A program made the position numbers and the translations under genes. 64,000 nucleotides of DNA, taken from assembly GCA_030149365.1 (NCBI GenBank), contig JASBRP010000004.1, positions 124,001 to 188,000 of the forward strand. Direction: 5' to 3'. The DNA comes from Solimonas sp. (GTDB lineage: Bacteria > Pseudomonadota > Gammaproteobacteria > Nevskiales > Nevskiaceae). The notes beneath the pieces are model-generated. The model ran no database searches, was not told the DNA's origin, and saw only the letters and a list, made by a program, of their open reading frames with translations. Position 1 is the stretch's first letter. Each line of letters opens with the position of its first letter. Shown here in pieces: positions 34,543-43,943 of this stretch.

Positions 34543-37290
34543 ATGACCGCCCCCGGCCCCGACCATCCGGACGTCCTGCCGCGCATCGCTGCGCCGGAGC
34601 TGTTCGCCCGCATGCTGCGCGCGCCCGGACCGGCTCCGGCGCTGCTCTGCGTCAGCAGCCGCTTGGCGCAGCACCTGTTCGAGGCGCATGCCCGCGCCGC
34701 GCAGGCCCAGGGCCTGTCGGCCTGGGAAACGCCGGTGATCCTGACGCTGGAGGCCTTCCTGCAGTCCGCGGCCGAGACCGTGCGCCTGGATTTGCGCCAG
34801 CAGGGCAGGCCGCTGCCGCAGGCGCTGCGCCCGCAGCAGCGGCGCCTGCTGTGGCGCCTGACCATCGACGAGACGCGACAGGAGCAGCCGCTGCTGCGCG
34901 AGGCCGAGGCGGCACAGCTGGCCGCGGAAGCCTGGGACCTGGTCCACGAATACGACCTGCCGTTGCCCCTGCCGGCGGCCACGCCGGACGTGGAGCGCTT
35001 CAATCACTGGGCGCAGCAGTACCGCAAGCGCTGCCAGTCGCTGGAGCGCGTCGATGCGCAGGGCTGGCGCGCCGCCCTGCTGCGGGCGATCGCGGAGGGG
35101 CGGGTGCCGGTGCCGGCCGACGTGGTGCTGGCCGGCTTCCACGAGCACACGCCCTCGCTGCGGCGCCTGGTTGCGGCGCTGCGCGCGGCGGGCAGCTCGC
35201 TGCAGGAACTGCAGCCGCCGGCGCGCGAGGCCCGTGTCCGGCTGGTCGGCGCCGTCGATGCCGAGCAGGAGCTGCGGGCCGCGGCGAGCTGGGCTGCCGC
35301 GCGCCTGCGCGAACAGCCGCTGCAGCGCATCGGTGTGATCGTGCCGGATATCGGCAGCCGCCGCGGCGCGGTGCAGCGCCTGTTCGACGAGCAGCTCTGC
35401 CCGCAGGCCGACGCGGTGGGCGCACACAGCCTGGCGCGACCCTACAACCTGACGCTGGGCGAGCCGCTGTCCGCCACGGCGCTGCCGCAGACCGCGCTGC
35501 GCCTGCTGCGCTGGCTGCACGAGCCCTTGCCCTATGCGGACGCCACGGCGCTGCTGTGCTCGCCAGCCTGGGGCGGCGGCGAGGACGAGCGCCTGCAGCG
35601 CGCGGCGATCGACGCCCGGTTGCGGCGCGAAGGACATACCGAGGTCAGCCTGGAATCGCTGCGCCACTACGCGCGCTCGGAAGCGCTGCGCGGGCGCTGC
35701 GAGGCCCTGATGGCGCTGCGCCAGCCGCAGCGCCGTGCGCAGGCGGGCGAGTGGGTGGAGGTGGTCGGCGAGGTGCTGAAGGCGGCGGGTTGGCCGGGCG
35801 CCCGCGCGCTGGACAGCGAGGAGTACCAGGCGCACCAGGCCTGGAGCGCCTGCCTGGCCGAGCTGGGCCGGCTGGAATCGCTGCTGGGCCGCGTGCCCTG
35901 GTCCGCCGCCATGGCGCAACTGCGCGAGATCGCCGAGCAGACCTTGTTCCAGCCGCAGTCGCTGGCCACCGGCGTGCAGGTGATGGGCGCGCTGGAAGCC
36001 GAGGGCCTGGAATTCGACGCGCTGTGGATCGCCGGCTTCGACGACGAGCACTGGCCCGCCGCGGTGAAGCCGCATCCCTTCATCCCGTACGCGCTGCAGC
36101 GCGAGCGCGGCTTGCCGCATGCCTCGGCGGCGCAGGAGCTGGACTATGCGCGGCGCCTGACGGCGCGCTGGCTCGCCGCCGCGCCGGAAGTGGTGCTGTC
36201 CTGGCCGCGCCAGGAGCAGGATCGGCCGCTGGCGCCCAGCCCACTGCTGGCGCCCTGGCTGGAACAGGCCGAGCTGCTGCCGCCGCAGGCCCTGCCGCGC
36301 AACTGGCAGGCGCAGCCGCCGCAGGCGCTGGACACACTGCTGGATGCCCAGGCGCCGCCGCTGCCGCCGGAGAGCCGCGCGCCGGGTGGGGTGCGCCTGC
36401 TCGGCGACCAGGCGCTGTGTCCCTTCCGCGGCTTTGCCACCCACCGGCTTGGCGCGCATCGCTTGGAAGTGCCGCGCCCCGGCATCAACGCGGCGGACCG
36501 CGGCAATCTCGTCCATCGCGTGCTGGAGTCGATCTGGCGTGAGCTGCGCGACCAGCAGGGCCTGATGTCGCTGCCGGCGGAACAACTGGAGGAACAGATC
36601 GGCAGCGCCGTGGATGCCGCGCTGACGCGGCTGCTGCGCGAGGCGCCGCAGCGCCTGCGCGCGGGCATGCGCCGCCTGGAGGATGAGCGCCTGCGGCGCC
36701 TGGTCTCCGCCTGGCTGGAGCAGGAGAAGCTGCGCCTGCCGTTCCGCGTGATCGAGCTGGAAGGGCGCCCGCCGGAACTGGGCCCCGATCTGGCACCGGG
36801 CAGTGACGGCGAGGTGGAGTTCGAGGGCTTGCGCCTGCGTTTGCGGCGCGACCGCGTGGACGAGCTGGAGGATGGCGGCCGGCTGGTGCTGGACTACAAG
36901 AGCGGCGGGCGGCGCAAGGCGCCCTGGACCGATGAGCGTCCGGAGGAACCGCAGCTGCTGATCTACGCGCTCACCGGCGGTGGCGTGCAGGCCATTGCCT
37001 ACGGCCGGCTCTATGCGGGTGCCATCGGCTTCGAGGGCATTGCTGCGGCGCCCGAGCTCGCGCCGGGCATCGCGTCCTGGGACAGCGTCAAGCAGACCGC
37101 TGATGCGGATGGCTGGCAGGCCCTGCTGGGTCGCTGGCGCGGCCAGCTTCATACCGTGGCCGCCGAGGTGCGCGAGGGCTGGGCGGCGGTTACGCCCAAG
37201 CATCCGCGCCAGACCTGCCGCGATTGCGACCTGCATGCGTTGTGCCGCGTGCGCGAGAGCGTCGCGGACGTGGCGGAGGACGAGCTGTGA
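34543..37290 (+). CDS. AddB-like PD-(D/E)XK nuclease / inactive helicase (DNA repair)
   Basis: A 915-residue protein of the AddB-like / TIGR03623 'probable DNA repair protein' type. The N-terminal half is helicase-like without a full Walker A. The C-terminal nuclease has LVLDYKSGGRRKAPW. Four cysteines match the AddB iron-sulfur staple: one in QALCPFRGFA (about residue 626) and three in C-x2-C-x5-C form (TCRDCDLHALCRV) near the end. It is followed by an overlapping UvrD-type helicase gene; together they should resect double-strand ends like AddAB. ATG 34543 follows the dsbC terminator directly. Confidence 0.88.
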   Translation: MTAPGPDHPDVLPRIAAPELFARMLRAPGPAPALLCVSSRLAQHLFEAHARAAQAQGLSAWETPVILTLEAFLQSAAETVRLDLRQQGRPLPQALRPQQRRLLWRLTIDETRQEQPLLREAEAAQLAAEAWDLVHEYDLPLPLPAATPDVERFNHWAQQYRKRCQSLERVDAQGWRAALLRAIAEGRVPVPADVVLAGFHEHTPSLRRLVAALRAAGSSLQELQPPAREARVRLVGAVDAEQELRAAASWAAARLREQPLQRIGVIVPDIGSRRGAVQRLFDEQLCPQADAVGAHSLARPYNLTLGEPLSATALPQTALRLLRWLHEPLPYADATALLCSPAWGGGEDERLQRAAIDARLRREGHTEVSLESLRHYARSEALRGRCEALMALRQPQRRAQAGEWVEVVGEVLKAAGWPGARALDSEEYQAHQAWSACLAELGRLESLLGRVPWSAAMAQLREIAEQTLFQPQSLATGVQVMGALEAEGLEFDALWIAGFDDEHWPAAVKPHPFIPYALQRERGLPHASAAQELDYARRLTARWLAAAPEVVLSWPRQEQDRPLAPSPLLAPWLEQAELLPPQALPRNWQAQPPQALDTLLDAQAPPLPPESRAPGGVRLLGDQALCPFRGFATHRLGAHRLEVPRPGINAADRGNLVHRVLESIWRELRDQQGLMSLPAEQLEEQIGSAVDAALTRLLREAPQRLRAGMRRLEDERLRRLVSAWLEQEKLRLPFRVIELEGRPPELGPDLAPGSDGEVEFEGLRLRLRRDRVDELEDGGRLVLDYKSGGRRKAPWTDERPEEPQLLIYALTGGGVQAIAYGRLYAGAIGFEGIAAAPELAPGIASWDSVKQTADADGWQALLGRWRGQLHTVAAEVREGWAAVTPKHPRQTCRDCDLHALCRVRESVADVAEDEL

Positions 37291-40200
37291 CGGACATTGC
37301 CGACCGTGCGCAACGCGAACGCGCCCTGGACCCCGAGGCCAGCTTCATCGTCCAGGCTCCCGCCGGCTCCGGCAAGACCGAGCTGCTGACGCAGCGCGTG
37401 CTGGCCCTGCTGGCGGGTGTCAACGAGCCCGAGGAAGTGGTGGCGATCACCTTCACGCGCAAGGCCGCGGCGGAGATGCGCCATCGCGTGTTCGCAGCCG
37501 TGCAGCAGGCGCAGTCCGGCGGCGAGCCCTCCGACGAGCATCGCCGACAGACCTGGCGGCTGGCGCGCGCCGCGCTGGAGCGCTCGCAGGAGCGCGGCTG
37601 GGGCCTGCAGGACAATCCGCAGCGCCTGCGCATCCTGACCATTGACGCGCTGTGCGCGCAGATCACGCAGCAGGCGCCGCTGACGGCCGGCTTCGGCGGG
37701 CGGGTGCAGGTGGCGGAGCATCCGCAGCTGGCCTACCGCGAGGCCGCGCGCGCCACCATCGATCTGATCGAGAGTACACCCGCGCTGGCCGCGCCGGTGG
37801 CGCGCGTGCTGAAGCACTTCGACAACCGCACCGCACTGCTGGAATCGCAGCTGGTGCTGTTGCTCGGCCGCCGAGATCAATGGATCTCCTACACGCTGGC
37901 CGACGACCGCGCCGAGCGCACGCGCGAGGTGCTGGAATCGGCGCTGGCAGAGTTCGTCGCCGGCAGCCTGGCGGAGGTCGAGGCCCTGTTGCCGCGGCCG
38001 CTGCGCATCGCCTGGCTGGACTCGGCGGCCTATGCCTCGTCGAACCTCTACGCCACGCAACCGGGGCTGGCGCTGCATGTGCTGCGCGACGGCGAATGGC
38101 CGCGCTGCGACGCGGCGGGCCTGGTCTCCTGGCAGGTGCTGGCCGACCTGGTGCTGAAGCGCGATGGCGACTGGCGCAAGGTGGTCAACGCCACCAACGG
38201 CTTCCCCGCCGGCAAGAGCAAGGCCGAGAAGGCCGAGCGTGATCCACCGCGCCAGGCACACCTGGAACTGATCGCCGCGCTGACTGAAATCTCCGGCCTG
38301 CGCGAGCGCCTGGGGCAGCTGCGCATGCTGCCGCCGCCGCGCTACAGCGATGCGCAGTGGGAGATCCTGCAGGCGCTGCTGGACACGCTGCGGCTGGCCG
38401 CCACGCAGCTGCGCCTGGTGTTCATGGCGCGCGGGGAGGTGGACTTCACCGAAGTCGCCAGCCAGGCCGTGACAGCGCTGGGCGGCGCGGAAGGGCCGAG
38501 CGATCTCGCCCTGCGCATGGACTACCGCATCCATCACCTGCTGGTCGACGAGTTCCAGGACACCTCGGCGCTGCAGTGGCAGCTGCTGGCGCGGCTCACC
38601 GCCGGCTGGCATTCCGGCGACGGCCGCACGCTGTTCGTGGTGGGTGATCCGATGCAGAGCATCTATCGCTTCCGCAACGCCGACGTCGGCCTGTTCATGG
38701 ATGCGCGCAACCAGGGCATCGGCAACCTGCGACTGGAGGCCCTGCAGCTGTCCTGCAACTTCCGCTCCGAGGCCGGCGTGGTGGACTGGGTCAACCAGGC
38801 TTTCGCCAAGGTGCTACCGGCGCAGGAGGATCGCGAGCGAGGTGCCGCCCGGCATGCGCTGGCGGTGGCGACGCGGCCGGCCGCTGCCGGGCCTGCTGTG
38901 ACCGTGCATGCGCTGGGCGATACGCAGCCGGAGGCCGAGGCGCAGCGCGTGGTGGAGCTGGTGCGCGAGGCGCATGCCTCCGATCCCGCTGCCCGCATCG
39001 CCGTGCTGGTGCGTAGCCGCGGTCACCTGGAGGCCATCGCCCCGGCCCTGCGCGAGGCGGGTCTGGCCTATCGCGCGGTGGACATCGAAGGCCTGGCGAC
39101 GCGCCCTGCGATCGAGGACCTGCGCAGCCTGACACGAGCCCTGCTGCATCCGGCGGACCGCATCGCCTGGCTGGCGCTGCTGCGCTCGCCCGGCTGTGGC
39201 CTGACGCTGGCCGACCTGCTGCCGCTGGTGGAGGGGCTGCATCCGGAGGCGTCGCTGCTCGCCGGCCTGCGCGATCCGGCGCGGCTCGAGCGACTGTCGC
39301 CCGATGGCCGCGAACGGCTGGCGCGCTGCATGGCGGTGCTGGAGCCGGCGCTGGCGCAGCAGGGGCGCAAGCCGCTGCGCCGCTGGGTCGAAGGCGTCTG
39401 GCTGGCCCTGGGCGGCCCGGCCTGCGCGGCGGCGCCACGCGATCTGGCGGATGCCCAGGTGTTCTTCGCGCGGCTTGACGATCTGGCGCGCGGGCCGGAA
39501 CTGCCGGATCTGGAGGCCCTGGACCTGGCGCTGGCGGAACTCAAGGCCAGTGCCGATGCCGAGGCCGGCGAGTCGCTGAGCCTGATGACGATCCACAAGT
39601 CCAAGGGCCTGGAGTTCGACGTGGTGATCGTGCCGGGCCTGGGCCGCGGCACGCGCAGCGATACACGTCCGCTGGTGGCCTGGGCCACGCGCCGCGGGCG
39701 AGACGGCGGCGGACGCCTGCTGCTGGCGCCGCTGCATGCCAGCGGCGACGAGGAAGACCCGATCTTCGAATTCGTGCTCGGCCTGCAGGCCGAGAAGCAG
39801 CTGCACGAGGATGCGCGCCTGGTCTACGTGGCTGCCACGCGTGCCCGCCGCAGCCTGCACCTGGTGGGCGCGCTGGAACCCGCGGCCGAGGACAAGGCGC
39901 CGCAGCCGCCGGGCCGCAGCCTGCTGGCGCGGCTGTGGCCGGCGGTGTCGCCCGATTTCGCGGCGCTCGCGGCAACGGCGGTGTCGCCCGAGCCCGAGGC
40001 TTCGCGCCGTCCGCCGCCGATCCGGCGCCTGCCCGTGGCCTGGAGTGCGCCACCGCTGCCGCCCGGGCCGGAACTGCCCGCCGGCCTGGCTGCGGCCGAT
40101 CCGATTCCCTTCGACTGGGCCGGTGAAGCGGCCCGCGCCATCGGCGTGGCCTATCACCGCTGGATGCAGCAGATCGCGCGCGAAGGGCTGGAGCAGTGGA

Positions 40201-40655
40201 GCCCGGAGCGGGTAGCGGCGCTGGGAGCGGAACTGGATGAGATGCTGTCAGTCGAAGGGGTCCCCGCCGCACGCTGCGAGGCGGCGCGCCAGCGCGTGCA
40301 GCAGGCGCTCGCAGCTACCCTGCAGGATTCGCGTGGGCGCTGGTTGCTGCAGGCACACGCGCAGGCGCGCAGTGAGTGGGAGCTGACCACCCTGGTCGAT
40401 GGCCAGCCGCGGCGGCTCAAGCTGGACCGCAGCTTCATTGACGAAACGGGGCAGCGCTGGGTGGTGGACTTCAAGACCAGCGTGCACGAAGGCGGCAACG
40501 TCGAGGCCTTCCTTGAGGCCGAGCTGGAGCGCTATAGCGGCCAGCTCGAGGGCTACCGCAGCGCCTTGCGCGGCCTGGAAGGCGGCGGCGCCCGGCTGGC
40601 GCTGTATTTGCCCTTGCTGGCCGATGCGGCGCATCGATGGATCGAGTTGCCGTGA
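37287..40655 (+). CDS. AddA-like UvrD/Rep helicase with C-terminal nuclease
   Basis: About 1122 residues. SF1A helicase motifs are all visible: Walker A QAPAGSGKTELLTQRVL, motif Ia ITFTRKAAAEM, motif II LLVDEFQDTSALQW, motif III VVGDPMQSIYRFRNADVGLF, motif V MTIHKSKGLEFDVVIVPGL and motif VI LVYVAATRARRSLHLV. The C-terminus carries a RecB-type nuclease core, RWVVDFKTSVHEGG. It starts at GTG 37287 inside the stop of the AddB-like gene (GTGA), so production is coupled. Role: helicase-nuclease for recombinational repair of double-strand breaks. Confidence 0.92.
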   Translation: MTDIADRAQRERALDPEASFIVQAPAGSGKTELLTQRVLALLAGVNEPEEVVAITFTRKAAAEMRHRVFAAVQQAQSGGEPSDEHRRQTWRLARAALERSQERGWGLQDNPQRLRILTIDALCAQITQQAPLTAGFGGRVQVAEHPQLAYREAARATIDLIESTPALAAPVARVLKHFDNRTALLESQLVLLLGRRDQWISYTLADDRAERTREVLESALAEFVAGSLAEVEALLPRPLRIAWLDSAAYASSNLYATQPGLALHVLRDGEWPRCDAAGLVSWQVLADLVLKRDGDWRKVVNATNGFPAGKSKAEKAERDPPRQAHLELIAALTEISGLRERLGQLRMLPPPRYSDAQWEILQALLDTLRLAATQLRLVFMARGEVDFTEVASQAVTALGGAEGPSDLALRMDYRIHHLLVDEFQDTSALQWQLLARLTAGWHSGDGRTLFVVGDPMQSIYRFRNADVGLFMDARNQGIGNLRLEALQLSCNFRSEAGVVDWVNQAFAKVLPAQEDRERGAARHALAVATRPAAAGPAVTVHALGDTQPEAEAQRVVELVREAHASDPAARIAVLVRSRGHLEAIAPALREAGLAYRAVDIEGLATRPAIEDLRSLTRALLHPADRIAWLALLRSPGCGLTLADLLPLVEGLHPEASLLAGLRDPARLERLSPDGRERLARCMAVLEPALAQQGRKPLRRWVEGVWLALGGPACAAAPRDLADAQVFFARLDDLARGPELPDLEALDLALAELKASADAEAGESLSLMTIHKSKGLEFDVVIVPGLGRGTRSDTRPLVAWATRRGRDGGGRLLLAPLHASGDEEDPIFEFVLGLQAEKQLHEDARLVYVAATRARRSLHLVGALEPAAEDKAPQPPGRSLLARLWPAVSPDFAALAATAVSPEPEASRRPPPIRRLPVAWSAPPLPPGPELPAGLAAADPIPFDWAGEAARAIGVAYHRWMQQIAREGLEQWSPERVAALGAELDEMLSVEGVPAARCEAARQRVQQALAATLQDSRGRWLLQAHAQARSEWELTTLVDGQPRRLKLDRSFIDETGQRWVVDFKTSVHEGGNVEAFLEAELERYSGQLEGYRSALRGLEGGGARLALYLPLLADAAHRWIELP

Positions 40656-40693
40656 TCTGTCGCGATCTGCGCTGATCTTCGCGTCTCCATGTG

Positions 40694-40717
40694 ACAGGGG
40701 CATGTAATTCCCCCTGT
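40694..40717. repeat. Inverted repeat after the helicase gene
   Basis: ACAGGGG (40694-40700) and CCCCTGT (40711-40717) flank a 10-nt AT-rich loop. There is no T-run; it may be a weak terminator or a binding site upstream of the hydrolase gene. Nothing else was seen in 40656-40834. Confidence 0.3.
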
Positions 40718-40834
40718 GAAGGGCAGTACAGCGAGGAATGACGAGAGGGTGGCGACACATTTGCGCCGCGAGCGCAATCTTGTTCGTGGCGCGTCAAGCT
40801 GTTTAATCTGCAAACTCCTACAGAGCCTGACCTG

Positions 40835-41701
40835 ATGACCTACACGCTCTCGCCCCGCTGGATTCGCGCCAACGGCCTGGAATTCGCCTACCTCGAAGCC
40901 GGCGAAGGGCCGCTGGTGCTGTGCCTCCACGGATTCCCCGACACTGCCTGGAGCTTCGAGCCGGTGGTGAAGTCGCTGGCCGCCGCAGGCTTCCGTGCCG
41001 TGGCCGTGTTCATGCGTGGCTACGCCCCCACCGCGCTGCCGGCGGATGGTGACTACCGCATCACCACGCTGGGCCGCGACGTGATCGCGCTGATCGATCA
41101 CTTCGGCGTCGACAAGGCACACGTCGTCGGCCATGACTGGGGCGCTGCCGCGGCCTACACCGCCGCCGCGCTGCGGCCGGACCGTATCCACCGCATCGCC
41201 ACCGCCGCGGTGCCGCACCTGCGCCGCTTCCTGCTGCGCCCGGCGCTGCGCCAGCTCAAGCGTTCGCGCTACATGGGCTTCTTCCAGTTGCCGCTGATCC
41301 CGGAGCGCCGCATCCGCGCGCAGGATTTCGCCTGGCTGCGTGCCTTGATCCACGAATGGTCGCCGGACTGGAATTTCACCGACGCCGAGTTCGAGCCGCT
41401 GCGCGCGTTGTTCAGCGAGCCGGAGCGCCTGCGTGCCGCCCTGGGTTACTACCGTGCGATGCCACGCGGCCTGTTGATGGGTGAGAGCTGGCAGACGCTG
41501 ATGAAGCCGATCGCCGTGCCGACGCGCGTGATCGTGGGCGAGAACGACGGCTGCATCGGCCGCGAGATGTTCCTGGGCCAGGATCACCTGTTCTCGGCGG
41601 GCTACGAGCGCATCGAGATGGCCGGCTGCGGCCACTTCATGCACTGCGAGCAGCCGCAGGCCTTTGCCGACCTGCTGATCGAGTTCTTCAAGCGCGGATA
41701 G
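40835..41701 (+). CDS. Epoxide-hydrolase-like alpha/beta hydrolase
   Basis: A 288-residue alpha/beta hydrolase. The nucleophile elbow is GHDWGAAAAY, with Asp as nucleophile as in epoxide hydrolases and haloalkane dehalogenases. HGFPDTAWSF provides the oxyanion region, VIVGENDGCIG the acid and GCGHFMHCEQP the catalytic His. A cap region lies at about 130-220. The likely reaction is opening of an epoxide or related ester-type intermediate; the substrate is unknown. It is monocistronic in appearance. Confidence 0.87.
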   Translation: MTYTLSPRWIRANGLEFAYLEAGEGPLVLCLHGFPDTAWSFEPVVKSLAAAGFRAVAVFMRGYAPTALPADGDYRITTLGRDVIALIDHFGVDKAHVVGHDWGAAAAYTAAALRPDRIHRIATAAVPHLRRFLLRPALRQLKRSRYMGFFQLPLIPERRIRAQDFAWLRALIHEWSPDWNFTDAEFEPLRALFSEPERLRAALGYYRAMPRGLLMGESWQTLMKPIAVPTRVIVGENDGCIGREMFLGQDHLFSAGYERIEMAGCGHFMHCEQPQAFADLLIEFFKRG

Positions 41702-41731
41702 GGCCTGGTGTTGTTTGTAGGTCTTTTCCCA

Positions 41732-41757
41732 TAGGCCGGCCCTCGGGGTCCGGCCTA
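41732..41757. repeat. Inverted repeat / possible promoter-overlapping hairpin
   Basis: TAGGCCGG (41732-41739) and CCGGCCTA (41750-41757) form perfect 8-bp arms. The right arm runs into TAGACT (41756-41761), a possible -10 box 33 bp before the next start codon, so it could be an operator as well as a weak terminator. Confidence 0.4.
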
Positions 41758-41793
41758 GACTCCGGCAGCAGGCCGGACTGGAGGAGAGACCGC

Positions 41794-43125
41794 ATGAGCC
41801 GCAATACCGGGATTGTCACGAGCCGCCTCGTGGGCGCCGCCCTGCTGATCAGCGGTTTTGCCGGGCCTGCCTGGGCGATTACGCCCCAAGGTGGGGAGAC
41901 CGCCGTTGCCGTTGCCAGCCAGGGCATGTTCACGCCGCGCATCGCGCGCGTGCAGGACGGCCGCTCGGTGGTCGTGTGGTCGCAAAGCACTTTGGTCAAT
42001 GCCGAGTCGCATGTCTGGGCGCGCCGCTTCGACGCCGCCGGACTGCCGCAGGGCGTGCCGATCCAGGTCAGCAGCCATACGCCGGGATACCAGAACGATC
42101 CCGTCGTCGCGGCGGATGGCAGCGGCAACTTCGTGGTTGCCTGGGCCAGCGGCGTGATCGGCTCCGACGCGACGCAGGAGGGTTCTGGCGCAGGCATCTA
42201 CGCGCGCCGCTATGCGGCCGACGGCACGCCGCAGGGCGCGGAGTTTCGCGTCAACAGCACCACTGCGGGAGACCAGGAGCAGCCCGCCGTCGGCATGAGT
42301 GCAGCCGGGGGCTTCGTGATCGCCTGGACCGGCGAGGCGGCCAATGGCCGGCTCGACGTCTACCTGCAGCGCTATGCGGCGGGTGGCGTTGCTCAGGGCG
42401 GCGAGATCAAGGCCAGCAACCTCGATGGCGGCGATGCCTCGAATCCATCGCTGGCCATGCAGGCCAGCGGCGATTTCGTGATCGCCTGGCATGGCCGCCT
42501 GGTGATCCAGCCGATTCCGCCCGAGGCCGGCGGGCTGCTCGGCATCGTGATGCTGGACCAGAACAGCATCAATGTCCGGCGTTATCGCGCCAATGGCAGC
42601 GCCAAGGACCTGGGCGGCATCGCCGCCAGCAGCCTGGCCACCGGGCTGACGCCGCGCGTGAAGCCGGTGCGCTCGCCGGATGTGTCGGTCAACGACTCGG
42701 GCGAGTATGTCGTCGCCTGGCAGCGCGGCGAGGTGTTGAATTCCAGGGATATCGACATCGAGGCGCAACGCTATTCGGCGGCCGGCTTGAAGCGCGGCGG
42801 CGTGATGCGCCTGCGGCAAACCGGTGCTGCGGAACTAATGGCGCCGGCCGTGGCCCTGCGTGCCGACGGCAGCTTCGTGTTGGCCTGGGAGCGCCGGGTC
42901 GGCAGCACGGCCGTCGGCAGTCCCACCACCTACGCCATCCAGGCACAGGACTTCGACGCCAGCGGCAATGCCGCCGCGCCGGCTTTGCTGGTCAACAGCA
43001 CCATTGCCGGACGGCGCGATTCGCCGGACACCGCCACGGATGGCTCGGGCAATGTCGCGGTCACCTGGCGTGGTGACGGCAGTGCACCGCCCGCTACACT
43101 CTACTTCCAGCGCTATTCGCCCTGA
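41794..43125 (+). CDS. Exported beta-repeat (propeller-like) protein
   Basis: A 443-residue secreted protein. The signal peptide ends near GPAWA-ITP. The mature part is a series of about six degenerate repeats, each with a core such as AADGSGNFVVAWAS followed by GIYARRYAADGTPQGAEFRV. The pattern of one hydrophobic VVAW/VIAW strand and one ARRY/LQRY strand per unit is that of bacterial beta-propeller or beta-sandwich surface proteins. No catalytic motif is seen. A strong ribosome site (GGAGGAG) precedes ATG 41794. Function unknown; probably extracellular or periplasmic binding. Confidence 0.72.
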   Translation: MSRNTGIVTSRLVGAALLISGFAGPAWAITPQGGETAVAVASQGMFTPRIARVQDGRSVVVWSQSTLVNAESHVWARRFDAAGLPQGVPIQVSSHTPGYQNDPVVAADGSGNFVVAWASGVIGSDATQEGSGAGIYARRYAADGTPQGAEFRVNSTTAGDQEQPAVGMSAAGGFVIAWTGEAANGRLDVYLQRYAAGGVAQGGEIKASNLDGGDASNPSLAMQASGDFVIAWHGRLVIQPIPPEAGGLLGIVMLDQNSINVRRYRANGSAKDLGGIAASSLATGLTPRVKPVRSPDVSVNDSGEYVVAWQRGEVLNSRDIDIEAQRYSAAGLKRGGVMRLRQTGAAELMAPAVALRADGSFVLAWERRVGSTAVGSPTTYAIQAQDFDASGNAAAPALLVNSTIAGRRDSPDTATDGSGNVAVTWRGDGSAPPATLYFQRYSP

Positions 43126-43167
43126 GGCTGCGGGAGGCTGTTGCGTCCCGGAGGCGGGCGCGGTCCA

Positions 43168-43941
43168 ATGCGCTGCATGAGATTGCACATCCTCTCCGAC
43201 CTGCACCTGAGCGTTTGCCCGATGGAGCGGCCGCAGGCCGAGGCCGATGTGGTGATCCTGGCTGGAGACATTTCGCGCCCGACGGAGGCTGTGGAGTGGG
43301 CCGCCGGCTTCGGCAAGCCGGTGATCTACGTGCCGGGCAACCATGAGTTCTACGGCGGCAGCATCGATGGCACGCTGGCGCAACTGCGCGAGTCCTGTGC
43401 GCGCCATGGTGTGCGGCTGCTGGATCGCGAGGCCTGCGGGATCGGTGGGGTACGTTTTCTCGGCGCCACGCTGTGGACCGACTTCCGCCTGTTTCCCGAC
43501 GCCGCGCAGCAGGAGCTGGCGCTGCAGGGCGCGATGCGCTTCATGCGCGACTTCGCCCGCATCCGCCTGAATGAGGAGACAGAGGAGTTGCTGAGCCCCG
43601 AGTCTTCCGCCGCGCTGCATGCCGCCTACCGCGACTGGCTGCACCAGCGCCTGGACGAACCGCATGACGGCCCTACGGTGGTGATCACCCACCACGCACC
43701 GTCCACGCGCAGCATCGCCGCGCGCTTCGCCGGCTCGCCGATCAATGCCGGCTTTGTCTCCGACCTGGAAGCCCTGATGGGTGGTGACCGTGTCAGGCTG
43801 TGGATTCACGGCCATACGCACGACAGTTTCGACTATGAGGTGAACGGCACGCGCGTGGTCTGCAATCCGCGCGGCTATGCCAAGGCGGATACCAACGAGA
43901 ACCGCCGCTTCGATCCGCAGAAAGTCGTGGAGATCCATTGA
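43168..43941 (+). CDS. Metallophosphoesterase
   Basis: About 257 residues with the calcineurin-like phosphoesterase motifs in order: LHILSDLHLSV (D-x-H), VVILAGDISRP, VIYVPGNHEFYGG, VVITHHAPSTRS and LWIHGHTHDSFDY. The two-metal site appears complete. No signal peptide, so a cytoplasmic phosphatase or phosphodiesterase of unknown substrate. ATG 43168 is favoured by GGAGG 13 bases upstream; ATG 43177 is also possible. Its stop is followed after 2 bp by the channel-like gene. Confidence 0.88.
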   Translation: MRCMRLHILSDLHLSVCPMERPQAEADVVILAGDISRPTEAVEWAAGFGKPVIYVPGNHEFYGGSIDGTLAQLRESCARHGVRLLDREACGIGGVRFLGATLWTDFRLFPDAAQQELALQGAMRFMRDFARIRLNEETEELLSPESSAALHAAYRDWLHQRLDEPHDGPTVVITHHAPSTRSIAARFAGSPINAGFVSDLEALMGGDRVRLWIHGHTHDSFDYEVNGTRVVCNPRGYAKADTNENRRFDPQKVVEIH

Positions 43942-43943
43942 CG

